Assembly (NCBI GenBank): GCA_003991915.1
Contig: RQTK01000013.1
Location: forward strand, 1,049,694-1,113,693
Direction: 5' to 3'
Origin: Elysia chlorotica
Taxonomy: Eukaryota > Mollusca > Gastropoda > Plakobranchidae
DNA length: 64,000 nt
Shown here: piece after piece, positions 1 through 12,300 of the stretch
Layout of the letters: each line of letters opens with the position of its first letter
Position numbering within the stretch: the first letter of the stretch is position 1
Position numbers and translations under genes: made by a program
The notes under the pieces: model-generated
Databases searched by the model: none
What the model saw: the letters and a program-made list of their open reading frames with translations, nothing else
What the model was told of the DNA's origin: nothing

Positions 1-464
1 TACACTTTTGCGTGATCCTAATGCGACTCTTGGATAACCATTGAGTCGGCTTTAACTTATCTCTCTTTGCAACAAAATTAATTTTCACGAGTCAACCGAG
101 GCTATCTGAAACTCCTCGGAGTCAACTCGTCGGACAGGTCTACGTACACAGCTATGACGTCACGTTGAGTTGTGAATATAAGCCACAGAAATCTAAATAC
201 ATTTGTAAGCTAGAAGGAACATTCCCATCATTTCGCCATGATACTGTTGTCGCTGCTTGACATAAATTCTAAATCTTTTTTAAAACAAACAAAACAAAAC
301 AAACAAGCAAACAAACAATAATAAAATAATTGATAATTTTTCTACAAACCCCGGGCTTTTTGCTGAGATGTCTGGGTTTTGTTTTTACCTGGAATCAATT
401 TAAATTTGAAGTGCTGAATGCAAGCACAGACAGTGTTTTGTTTCTCTGCGTTACACAACTAACA
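1..464. other. 5' flank, no gene recognised
   Basis: AT-rich flank with a short A/C-rich run (CAAA-type) near 285-320. I see no conserved coding sequence, RNA gene or recognisable repeat family here. Confidence 0.5.
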
Positions 465-535
465 ATGGTTGTAACCTGCTATGTTTACGGGTGCAACAAC
501 ACGAAAATCAAAGGATCTCCTTTGTCCTTCTATAA
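465..535 (+). pseudogene. Possible orphan THAP-domain first exon
   Basis: An ATG in good context (ACAATGG) opens a short reading frame starting MVVTCYVYGC and ending LSFYK, then a GTGTGTG donor-like sequence in phase 2. The C-x4-C pair followed about ten residues later by a Ser-Phe-hydrophobic patch is how THAP zinc-finger domains begin (C2CH DNA-binding modules found in P-element-type transposases and in host factors). I could not find the expected continuation (conserved Trp, then C-x2-H) in the next 1.5 kb on this strand. It may be a relic, a first exon of a gene disrupted elsewhere, or chance. Confidence 0.35.
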
Positions 536-1301
536 GTGTGTGTTGTTTTGTTGTTTCTTCCTTACTACATTTGTTGTATATTTTTCCTCTGTTTTATTTT
601 TGTTTTGTTTCAAAACACTATTAAAACGAGATCTGCTTATGCTGTTAACCATCACCGCCCACACACCCACTCTTTTTTTTAATGTTTATTTCGTTGGTCT
701 CCTATGGTAAACCACTTCAAAAAACCCCTATATTTTTTAGCGGTGGGAAATTAATTTTAATTTACATGTAAATAATATTGAACTAATACATACCGGTATG
801 GTAAAAATACTACTAAGCGGATGGGAGGGACCACACGGATGCTGTATTGTCGATTTGTATTTATTGTTTATTGCGGCTGTTTTTGTTGTTGTTGATGGTG
901 GTATTGTTTTTTTTTTACTTTTTGGGTTCTTTTTTTTTGTTAATTGGTTCCTTTATTGTCAAATACGACATACGCTTACAAAAACAGTGCTGTTAGTACA
1001 CCAAAGGATATCAACTTGGAGCAGTTCAAGGATAAAGAGAGATGCATTAAAAAAAACAACAACAACAATCCACGTTAGTTTTTTTCTCTGACATTTTCAT
1101 TTTTAAGTTTCAACTATTTCTACTGCGCTGATTTGTTTATTTTATTTATTTGAAAGAGTTGGTTATTATTGTAAGAATACTTTAAAAATACTATTCAATG
1201 TTTAATTTTAATAGGAATCTGATGTTGCATATGGCATACTGCTTTTCTGGTACAAGTTTTATTAAGTTCAATAACTAAAATCTGGATCGCCCATAGTAAC
1301 A

Positions 1302-1338
1302 TAATAATAATAATAATAATTATTATTATTATTATTAT
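1302..1338. repeat. (TAA)n/(TTA)n inverted microsatellite
   Basis: A run of TAA units passes directly into TTA units, making an almost perfect AT-only palindrome that could extrude as a cruciform. Confidence 0.8.
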
Positions 1339-1377
1339 GCGTGCGCTTTTCTCTAGCTAAACTATCTCCTAAGTCGG

Positions 1378-1560
1378 TAGTGTGTGCTAGGCGGCAGTTA
1401 CGCGTCACAGTGTGTGGCCTGGGGGCTGAGGGAGAGCGAGTGCAAGAGCATGTGAGACCAACACTGTGCGACGTCAGCCAAGACTCTACTTTCATCCCAC
1501 GGCAGTGCCACACTGCCAGTCTGCCACTGCCACTCACCGGGTGTGACTCTGTCATTCACT
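1378..1560. other. GC- and CpG-richer patch upstream of transporter gene
   Basis: About 180 bp clearly richer in G+C and CpG than the surroundings, lying 0.55-0.7 kb upstream of the transporter start codon. It could be promoter-proximal or an old repeat fragment. The overlapping open frames show no recognisable protein. Confidence 0.35.
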
Positions 1561-1653
1561 AAACTATACTAGATAGGCCTACAGGTGCCTAAGAACAGGT
1601 GTAGTTTTTGCTGTTCGCACTGAACGATCAGGATTCAGAGAAGATTTTTAGGA

Positions 1654-2091
1654 CTATCTAGATCTAGATCTAGGTTTCAATTTTATTTCTAGATCTAGTC
1701 GATCAACAGACAGATCAAGATCTAGATTAATAGATCTAAGCCTAGGCTAGATCTACACCTAATCTGTATTTCTAGATAAAGGAGCGCTTCTATGAAAATG
1801 AAGTGTCCCAATAAAAGCACAGAATAATAGAAAATAATATTATTATTTATATTGATAAATCTAGACGTACCGATAGATCTATAGATCTAGATTTAGGCAC
1901 TCCTTGAGTTTTGTGGTCCCTAGCCTGTGGGCCGACGGGATTCGATTATGCCGGAATTCGATTATCACAAAACTCAAGGAGTGCCTAGATTTAGATCTAG
2001 AACTTCTAGGTTAATTGTTGTTTTCAATTAAGTTCTAAGATCAACATTTAATGAAAACTCGACCCTCATATAGATCTAGATCTATCTCAAT
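1654..2091. promoter_or_regulatory. TAGATC/TCTAGA-rich island before transporter start
   Basis: At least eight clusters of overlapping TAGATC, AGATCT and TCTAGA words (for example near 1657, 1690, 1720, 1745, 1872, 1985 and 2071) occur within 440 bp, ending just before the start codon at 2100. Comparable density recurs near the CPSF4 and PDAP1 starts but is rare in between. The position suggests a promoter or 5'UTR role, which is inferred from location only. Confidence 0.4.
1895..1986. repeat. Perfect 21-bp inverted repeat with 50-nt loop
   Basis: Arms 1895-1915 and 1966-1986 are exact reverse complements (AGGCACTCCTTGAG... and its complement). The pairing continues imperfectly outwards into the flanking TAGATC words. 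The loop holds two copies of ATTCGATTAT. It lies 114-205 bp upstream of the transporter ATG. It could be a tiny foldback element, a transcribed hairpin in the 5'UTR, or a regulatory palindrome. Confidence 0.8.
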
Positions 2092-2099
2092 CTCAAAGA

Positions 2100-5000
2100 A
2101 TGGAGGAATCAGATGTTGTTATAGAACAAGGCACCCACACAATGAGGTATGTGAATATAGGTCTAAATGGGCAAGATCAAAGGGTTTAAATTTGATGATT
2201 GTAATTCAAATATTAATTTTATTTTCCCAGAAATCTCAATCAGCAAACAAGATAAAACGTTGCCCTATTAACATCTTTGAGTTACTATGTAGGCCTATGT
2301 ATGTTCTAGATCTAGAATCAAGTATGATATTGAAAATACAAGAGTGCACAGTCAGTGTTTCTATATATTTTTTTATGGAATACACACTCCATAAGTTGTT
2401 AAATGTCCAACACACTATTTAAATCAATTCTTTGGTACCTGCCTTTGGATACAGGGAAGGGGAAGCTCCATCCAAGTGTAATGTTTCCTAGGTCTGAAGA
2501 AAGATTATTTGCAGTGTTAAATAGAACAATCACCACACATGTCCATCAGAAATGCTTTATAAAATAAATATAGTGTGTGAAGCAAAATTTGGACAAACAT
2601 ATAGGCCTACATTAAACCTCTTGTGAGTTTAACTTCAGCCTTAGATTTAAAAGACTTTCAAATCAGTAATAATAATAATAATAATAATAATTTATAATAA
2701 TAATAATGATAAAGTAATAGCAATAATAATTTTTAGTAAAATAATATTAGAAATAATAAAAAGCATTGGTGCTTCAAAACAAACAAAAAAAAAAACAACT
2801 CAAAGGGCTGCATCTATGTAGTCAAAAGCCCACTCATTCTGTCACAGTCAAGCATACAATTTCACCACTCCCACACCATAGAGACACATTAAAGTTTAAG
2901 TTCAAACCTTCAAGGGTTGACCATGGTGGCCAATGCACACTTGTAACTCTGTACACTTGAGATACAGTAAACTCTACTGACTTTGGTTATATGATTTTCA
3001 AAACAACTTGAGTGCTCAGGTAGGCCTGCATTTTTTGAAATGATATACCCATAGAGCATTTAACTGTTGACAAATTAAACCCCAATAAAATGTTCTGAAA
3101 GTGGCAGAGTCGAAAATGATTTGAACCAGTACATGAAAATGGACAGTCATTCAGTATTGACAGCCCTACGCACTCAAGTGGTTGTAACGTAAACTGTTTG
3201 TCATAGATTTACATTCTTTAGAGTTGGAAGCATCACATGGATTATGGAAAAGGGTGTTCTACTTGTAGTAGAGTTAAACTAGAGTTTTAAACCAGTTGTT
3301 TCAGATTCAAAAGATCCTAATGATTAATTTACAATTTGGTAAAACCAGATAAATCTAAAGGAAATTTGCAAGCAGGATATCCAGCTAACCTAGAAGTATA
3401 GAGTTTCTTTTTTTGAGATCAATTTCTTAAATATAAATCAAATTTCTTATTTGAAAATGAAATTGACAATCTTAGAAAATGAAAACAAAATCTTTCAGTA
3501 TATGTGTTGATGTTAATTATTCATGGAAAAAATCTGAGACATTATTTTAGAAATCATAAGACGAAGAATTTAAATCCATATCGAACAGGTATTTTAAAAA
3601 ATTTATTTTCTTTGTTGCTTGAAAAATTAGTTAAGGTACGAAACCATTTTTAAGTTTTCTTGCTTGGAATTAGAAGGAAAATAAAACCATTTACAAGTGG
3701 TGCAGACCAAAATTAAGTAAAAACACTGTCATGTTCTTTTCTTTATCAAATATAAATTAGTTTCAAAACTTTGGAAAGTGTGTTCATTTAAATTGTTTAG
3801 GAAATATGCAATAGGTCAACTGTTCTTTTTATCTTAATTAATACATTTATAGTGCATTTTACCATCATTATTACATGTACTATACTTAATCACATTTTTG
3901 AAACTTTTTATGTAATGCGCAATCACTTGTCCAGATTGATAAGGAATGTATGCTAAGTTCTTAAATTTTTTTTTTTTTTAAATTAATGTGTACTACTTAG
4001 ATACAACTATGTTTAAGTAAACCTTTTGCTAATTGTGTTGCTGCATGTATATTTGTATAACTGTTTATATGTATTCATCTTGCAAAGCCTGTGCTTGACA
4101 AAATAATTTTCGATATGTATGTTCTTAAAAATATATAAAGCTGAATAAACATTGAAATTGAAATTGAAATCAACTTTGTAAATTTATATATATATTGGCT
4201 GAATAAACATTGAAATTGAAATTGAAATCAACTCACAAAAAAAAAATGAATACCAAACATTTCTGGAATATTTAATAAACTGTAAATGTGGGAAACCTTG
4301 CTACATTAATTGTATTTTATTTTAATACACATTTCAGTGCAAAGCCAAGATGGCATGTGCTAGTTGGAGACTTTGCCAACATGTTAAAAGCCTTCATTGG
4401 AGCCAACTATCTATCTATTGCGTATGCCTTCAAACAAAGTGGACTTGTGGTAAGAGCATTTTGATTCATTAAAACAATTAATGCATATTTGTATTGTCCT
4501 ACCTTGAGATAACGGCCATTTCTTGCGACACATGTGTTTCGAGCGGTATATATGATTTATAACGTGGAGAATAGAGCTCTCGATTTTCAAAAAATAACCC
4601 ATACCTAAGAATAGCATACTCCGATGTGGCAAAATGATTTGTCTAGGAGGGGCGGGGGTGTAGATAGGATTACTTCTATTCAGTGGACCATGGTTCGATT
4701 CCTATATTGGGCATGTCTACCCTTACTGATTGGGTCATGTTGTTATAATCTGAGTAGCTAAATCCTGGATATCTTACTTCAGATCCTGTTAAAGATCCTT
4801 TAGAAGTTAAAGTAGGAGAGGCTTTTGCCTTCCTCATCCAAGGATAACAAAGCTCCTCCATGTCTGATGGTCCACTGTACCCCAGCTACAAGTGTTTTTC
4901 TTTTGAATTTCACAAAGTGGTTGTTTTGGAGATGTAATTTAGCATTTCTATCTCCATCTTAGGGTTGGGAAAGGGGGGGGGGGTGTTAATAAAAGTGTTT

Positions 5001-5278
5001 GGCTTCTATTTTTTTATTATTTGGCAGGTACCAGGCAAAAATTTTTGTTGGATTTCATCCTATATTGGTTGGGTCAGTTTCATTGTAATATGACCAGCTC
5101 ATACAAAAGTCCTGTTATACCCACTCTGTGCGACAGCATATGATATTGTCAGACATTTATTTTGGAAGCCATCCACTGTTATGGCCTATTTGTTTTGCCT
5201 AGATGTTAAATAACCAGTTAACCAATAGATCTCTCTGTCTGTCAACAACAGCAACAACGAAAAGAAAAACCTTTTCCT

Positions 5279-5315
<37 letters not shown>

Positions 5316-8300
5316 AAAGAAAAAACCTTTTCCTACAACTACAACGAAAATAAAACAGCTATACTCAACATGATCATCGATTAATATTAGTTCAAAGAAT
5401 CGTGTATTATATTATATAATAGACAAACAGAAAGTTTCAAACAATTGAGACAAAGGGAATGCCTGGTACTTAGGAGTTGATTTATTAACTTCAGGCTGTT
5501 CCTCTTTGATGGAACACATTTTTTAGAGTCAAAGGAGGGATGTTAAGTGGTCTCGAGCTGATGACTCATTTTAAAGTATAAATATTATTCTCGTGCGCCT
5601 TATAAAGTGGAACAGTTTCGAGTTGTTGCAATCAAGTGTTTAATAGTCCTACTAGCATATCCAGCTCCATTTTGTTTTTTCTTCTGGTGATTGTTGATGT
5701 CAGCAAGTGTTGAGAAATAGGTCACACAATAACAATATGGTAATAGTGAATCCAAGTACATGTAATATCCTTTGCTACACTATCCTTAAGTACCTAAGTA
5801 CCGTACTCTGTAATTGTGGTACACCCCCCTTTTTCCCCAAAAGAGAAAAAACCAGGATTTTTGTTGTTCTCGTTAACAATACGAATGATTCGTAGTGTAA
5901 TAAAACTGTACTCTTATTTTGTTTTCTTTTCATTGAGTAGATTACACCTCCACCTTTAGCCTTTCTCTATGATCTGTTCTTGAGCCCTTATGCATATTAT
6001 GGGGAAATGAGCTTTTGTCTTCTCAACGTTCTTCGCACTACAACTATGCTGTTTCGCGGCCTGACCTCCACACTAACATTTAACATTTATAAGTGCTACC
6101 ACACAGAGGCAGAGCGGGGATAGCAGGCAGTGCTTCTCTCACTCTCAGCCGATCTCATTTTGCTGACATCAACCAAACCAGTAGATAAGATTTCGGTCTG
6201 AGCGGGATTCGAACCCGGCGCACTTTATGCACTGAGCTGTCGACGTCTTCCCGAAAAATCACATAATTTATGTTATATTTATATACACGCCTTCATTATT
6301 CATGCACGAGGGCATGTGGCGCTGAAAGCTCGTGCTCCATTTCAAATTAGCCGCAAATATTCCATCTAAGATAATTAAAGTCATCGTGTCTCGGCTCACG
6401 AGCGAAACTTTCCAACGACCTTTTGGTCGTCCCGTGGTCTTATCAGGCGCCCAGTAAAGTGTGTCAAATATGAGTGACAGAATGATATGTAAGGATAACG
6501 AGTAAAGATCATCGCAGTGAAAGCCGTTTCTAATTTCTGACATCATTCCTATGCTATAAATTGTGACTTCAATGCGTGTAATTAAAATTAGCGCTGTTGT
6601 CCAGTAGCTCAACTACATGATTTTTACATATGGTAACTGAGGGGTTAGATCGCCCGCCCTGTTATCACCATACTGTGATGTAAATTGTCAGGCATTAGTC
6701 TCGGGATCCGCCCGCGACATGGTGTAGGTGCTGACGCAGGACTTTTGAGAATTTAACGAACCACAGTCCTTCGATGGGTTTTTAATCCGAATATCTGTCG
6801 GGTATGCAAGTCTTTTCGGTTTATCTTTGTCTGGCGGTAGAGGAAACTAGTTTGGATATTCATGTTCTTGTAGACTGAGATCTCCGCTTTATTTACGGGG
6901 TGTGTATCAAACAAGTTAAACTTTGACATTAACGTAATAAAAAAAGAATAGTCAAGTTGCACATCTATCCCAGCGAACATAATTAATTATAAACACGAAT
7001 CCAAATTTATTCTTGTTGATCTTGTTTCACCTTCTTTATGAAAATTGCTCACTTTTCTCCATTGGTAAGTTCTTTATCTTGAAAGTTTCCCCTGAGTCAT
7101 AAATAGAGAACAATACACGAGATCCGATTGGAGCAATCACGGATCTCTTATTGTGGAGGGAGGGGGAGGGGTTCGTTCTGGCGCAAGTGGCAGTGCGTTG
7201 GTCGTCCAATCGAGAGGTCCCTGATTCGAAGCCCTGGTAAAAATGTATTTGTCCAATTTCGTCCCCTACTAGTTGGGTCGGTGTCAGTATAACGTGACCG
7301 ACTGAGACAAAATCTTGGTACCCCGCACTATCTCTGTGTGACAGCACGTAAAATTGTCAGACGTTAGTCTTTGGTCCACAGTATAGCCTAAAACGAGCTT
7401 ACGTTGGACGCTAAGCAACAAGAAAACTCTTTGAGTCTAACGTCTCCAGTATACTCATGGAGCGACATGATTTTTATACCGCGACAGGACCTCAAAGCGG
7501 GATATCCAGAACTTGACCAATCACATGATACTGGCACAGATCTGACCAATTTGGAATAAGGTGGTTCAGATAGGGGATCGAACCTGCACAAAATTTTATT
7601 ATACTTCGGTTGCTCTATCGTTGCACCTCCTCACAGTCCTGCTCAAAGCAAATGATCTTTGATTGGAGGAAATGAATCTTTCTACTAGTTTAACGTTTCC
7701 TAGTTTCTCAAGGCGACTGAGTCATGGTATCCCCGCTCTGTCTCGTGTGTGGCAGCACATAAAATTGTCAGACGTCCGTCTTGGGGCCCGTCCACAATAT
7801 AGCCTATATAGTGCTGCTGTTGGACGTTAAACCAACCCAACCAACCTGGTCCACAGAGTGCGATACACGTGACTTGACCAGTCACAATGTACTGACACCC
7901 ACCCAACCAGTAGCGACTCCGCCCCAAATACACGCACATTAGAAAAGTTTGCCCCGTTAAATGAACAGTTGGGTTCGGGCTAGTGATTGGATGACAATTT
8001 TAGTGGATTTAGATTTATTATTGACCTATTTCTGTGGAAATGCTTGTCGTCTCTCAGCACATTACCACATTGTCACGCGGTGAAAGCGTTTGTATTTTTC
8101 TATTTGTTGCTCGACGAGTTAGTTAGTAATTTCATAAGGTAGGGTGAATGTCCAGACATGTGTAGCTATTATATTTGATTAGACTGGAACACCTGGTGAT
8201 CTGTTTTGGGTCAGTGACAGCATAGTGTGACCGCCTTAGACAGAACGCCATGAGATACGTCGGAACATTTGAAGGGCGTAACATTTAAATCATAGAACAA

Positions 8301-9166
8301 TAGATTGTCTCTACGTGGCAGCACATACATTGTCAGACGTTTATTTTGGGGGTCTGTCCCGCGATATTGCCTAGTTGTTAGGATGGACGTGAAGAGTCTA
8401 ACCAACCAATCCAATCCAATCCAAATAGTCCGACCCTGACTAACTTGTCATACGTGAGTGATGTCATTGGTTCCAGAAAAACCTGTCGCTCGTAAAAAAA
8501 AGTGGCGGGGGAAGGGGCGGCGTATTGACTTAAGCCTAAGTGGTAGAGCGTTGTGCGTCTATTTTGTAGGTACCGGTTCGATCCCGTGATCGGGCAAATT
8601 TATTTGTCGGATTTCCGTTTAGGTTGAACGAGTGAGTGCCAGAATATTGTGCGAGTGAATATGGCAGTAGTCCTGCTGAGTGGTATTCATGCTCTGGCTC
8701 TGTTTGGCAGCGGGGAAACTAAGAGACATTGAACTAACAAAGAGCCTCTCGCTTACAAAGAACACACGCTGCTTCCACACAGTAGCCAACTCCACGAGCT
8801 ACGTTGGAAAATTTGAAGGACGTAACAATTAAATCACAGAACAATAGCTAATATTTGGGTGGTCATACTCTGTCTGTGACCTATTTTTTTTTAGCACAAT
8901 ATGGTTTACTGTCCTTCCTCGGGTCTTGCACTACGAAAACCGTCTTGGCCATGACGAGTACTGGGCTATGGGGTCAAATAATTAGGATGCCCGTATATTC
9001 ACCTGGTCAGCGCTAGATATACATGTATATACATACTTATCTGATGAAACGCCGAGACAATGCATTAACTTTTCCCTCGACGGAAAAATTTTCGCTTGAC
9101 CTTGGCTTTTCAGGTAGTGTCCATCACGTAAATTAATTATAGTCGGGCCGTTTCAATATTTGTTTA

Positions 9167-9214
<48 letters not shown>

Positions 9215-9245
9215 NNNNNNNNNNNNNNNNNNNNNNNNNNNNNNN

Positions 9246-9306
<61 letters not shown>

Positions 9307-12300
9307 TACTACGACGACGACGACGGCTACTACGACTACGACTAAAACTGCTGCTGCTACTACTGCTGCTGCTGCTAACAATAATGAAAATGATAATAAT
9401 AATAATGTTAATAATGATGATAATAAAAGAAACCTTTCTGAACTTACTAAATGCAAGTCTTACATAGGGAAATGAACTTCTCACAGCTGCATGATATCTA
9501 AAATTAAAAATTTTGACAGTGCGGTTTTCCAAAAAAGAATTTAAAACTCCGAATGTTCTAAACTTGCTAAAAATCAAACCTTACAGTTAAAGAGGGAAAT
9601 GAACTGCCCGCAGCTGCATGTTATCTTTATGGTCTAAAATTCAAAATTATCACCGTATATATAAGATTTAAAAAAATTGAATTTAAACTTTATTATAATA
9701 ACAACAATGATAGCTTTTAGCTAAAGAGTCAAATTTTATGATATTGGAAAGAGCAGGTATGCCTCAGGTTGTGACCGCACACGGCACATGCCAGTAATCA
9801 TCCATCCAGTCAGATCTCTTATATGTGGCGATGAATGAGCACCAAGGAGAAAATAAAGAAATGAAACTTGCAGGGATAAAACTACGTGCCAATTGCAAAT
9901 GTTTGCAGGAAGAGGTTATTTACCAAGCAACAGTGCAACTGAAAGACAACAATAAAATTGAGATATGTATATTGGACTCACACAAAACCAGTTTAAAATA
10001 GGTTTAACCAACATAAATGTAATTTTAAATTAGAAAAGAATAGAGTAGAGACAACACTTAGTGAGCATGTATGGAAGTTAAAAGACAACAATATAAATTA
10101 CAATATCTCTTGGATTATACTGGCAAAACTCATCGTCATAAAAAAATGCGCACTGTGTTTAAGCGAATAGTATTTAATGTTAGCAACAACAAAAAACACA
10201 ACCCAAAAGAACAAAAATTAAAACAGCACCCCTCCACCAAAGGTATAGTCTGTCTTTTTTGTTGTTGTGGAAAAAAAAAAGAATAGAAAAAATATCATGA
10301 CTATGAAACTAAAGGCAACAGATTCTTAATTATTATCTTTTATTTCTTTGATACCTTAAAAAAAATGTTATGTAGGATAAGGCTATTGGGTTTAATAAGC
10401 ACAGGTGAAAATACCAATGTCTGGCATTTTCTCTCTAGTATCACACATGAAGTGAAAGTGAGGATACTAAGACTCTGTTCCAGCGGCTCACATTATTCTG
10501 ACATCGACCCAAGCAATAGGGGATGAAGTGTGACAAAATAATTGGCCTAATGGTGGAAGCAACCAAGGAATTGCGGAATAGAAGCCCAACCTCTACCTCT
10601 TAAGCCATCTTTTTTTTCTCTCCTTAGTACGTATATGCACAAACACATGACTACCCCTCAACAATTACTCACAAAATATTAACTTTATCACTTAAAACAA
10701 ATAATACAATGCTGAAGGTAGGCTTCTCTTATAATTAAAACAGATTTGTTAAGGAAGGGCGTACTTATTTGACTCATCATAATATAAAGTTATATAAATG
10801 AAAATTTTGTCAATTAACTTTGGACTGAAACGGTTAAATCACCACTGTTATTCATTACAATGAACAAATATCTATAATCTTTTCAGCAAAAGAAATTTTG
10901 TACAGTGCTAACTCTTTGACTAAATAGTAAAATTAATGTGTTTTATTTTCTACTGCAAAATCCAATTTCCTTATGCGTTATCTCAATGCTGTTTTGATTT
11001 CCAGTCTCAAAAGGAGTTCTGAAAAAGTCTGTCATTTAGGAGACATTAAATAATAAGGATACCAAGCCAATTTTGTAGAATTGAAATCCTTTTTTTTTTT
11101 AATTTTCTTTTAATCCTTGTGATCATTAGTAATCATGAATTCATAAAAGACAGTGCATCTTATAGACATTATTTGCAGGAATTCATCAAGCCTCCCCATA
11201 AGAGTTTGAACAGATTTTTAAATAGATAAGTAAAGTAAAGAATCATTCTAGTTCCCATTTTAGTTATTCTTATGCTGGACCATCGCTATTCTAGTGATTA
11301 TTTAAGCATTTTTGTCCCCCACAGCTTGGCCTTTGCTGTCTGATTGCCATAGCATCGATGACTGACCACTGCTGCCACCTGATAGTCAAGTGCAAGTACT
11401 ACGCCATTGATCGGATGCTAAACAGGAAGTGTGGGAGGCAGTTCATCCCGGTCAAACAGGAAGAAGATGATGACGACGACTGGGACAGTGATGACAGCAG
11501 TGAGAACCATGGGGTTAAAGTGTCAGAGCACTACAAAAAACTACAGCGGAATTTCACCTATGGAGATGTTGGAAAAGCAGCATTTGGAAGAGCTGGCTTA
11601 TTCATCGTAAATGCTTGCCTAGTGTTTACCCAGTTTGGATTCTGTGTATCTTATTTTATATTTGTAGGGAACACTATACATTCCCTTTTCCCTTTCACGA
11701 ACCCAAACGCCACGTACAGCTTTTTTGATTTACACAATGCAACCCATTTGTCTCCAAACACCACTTCAGCAACACCTTCTAGTCCATCATTAGATACATT
11801 GATGCTTGAAGCAGCAAGGGAGAGAGGGAGCAACACTGGTCTCAATAGCACTGCAGCTCTGATGAGTGGAGACGTTTCATACCTTTTCACTGATGCAGAC
11901 ATGAATAAAAATACAGAAGAGGATTCTCTTCAATGGTTTAATATGACCACCGCAGCTGTCTCAACAGGCCCGGACCTACGATTATTGGTACTATCTCCTT
12001 TACCCATATTCATGGCCTTTGCTTTCCTGAGAGATGTACGACATCTGTCTGCAGTAAGCGTTGGTGCTGATTTTGCCATTTTTATTGGATGTGCAGTGAC
12101 ATTAGCCTACATCACAATTGGTAAGCTGAAAGAAAACTTTTTGCCTCTAATGTAACTACCTTTATGCATGGTTTCATAGGCAAACGAAAGATGTGTTCAT
12201 ACCTTAGAAAATAGAGACACTAATTTTCTGATTTGGTCTGTGTTTTTGATAATATTTCTCAATTTGAAAATGAGTTAAAGGTTGCAGGTATAAGTTATCA

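Noticed and set aside
6206-6220. tRNA gene suggested by perfect box B motifs (also at 8580 and 51150)
   Set aside because: No complete clover-leaf or acceptor-stem pairing could be drawn. The boxes belong to SINE heads followed by repeat bodies.
9051-9063. Hammerhead-ribozyme-like box CTGATGAAACGCC (again at 13962)
   Set aside because: The CTGATGA box is present in both copies, but stem II is absent and no matching stem III partner was found upstream, so a working ribozyme is unlikely.
9133-9577. Long Ser, Val or Tyr-rich open frames across the gap
   Set aside because: Artefacts of triplet repeats and Ns.
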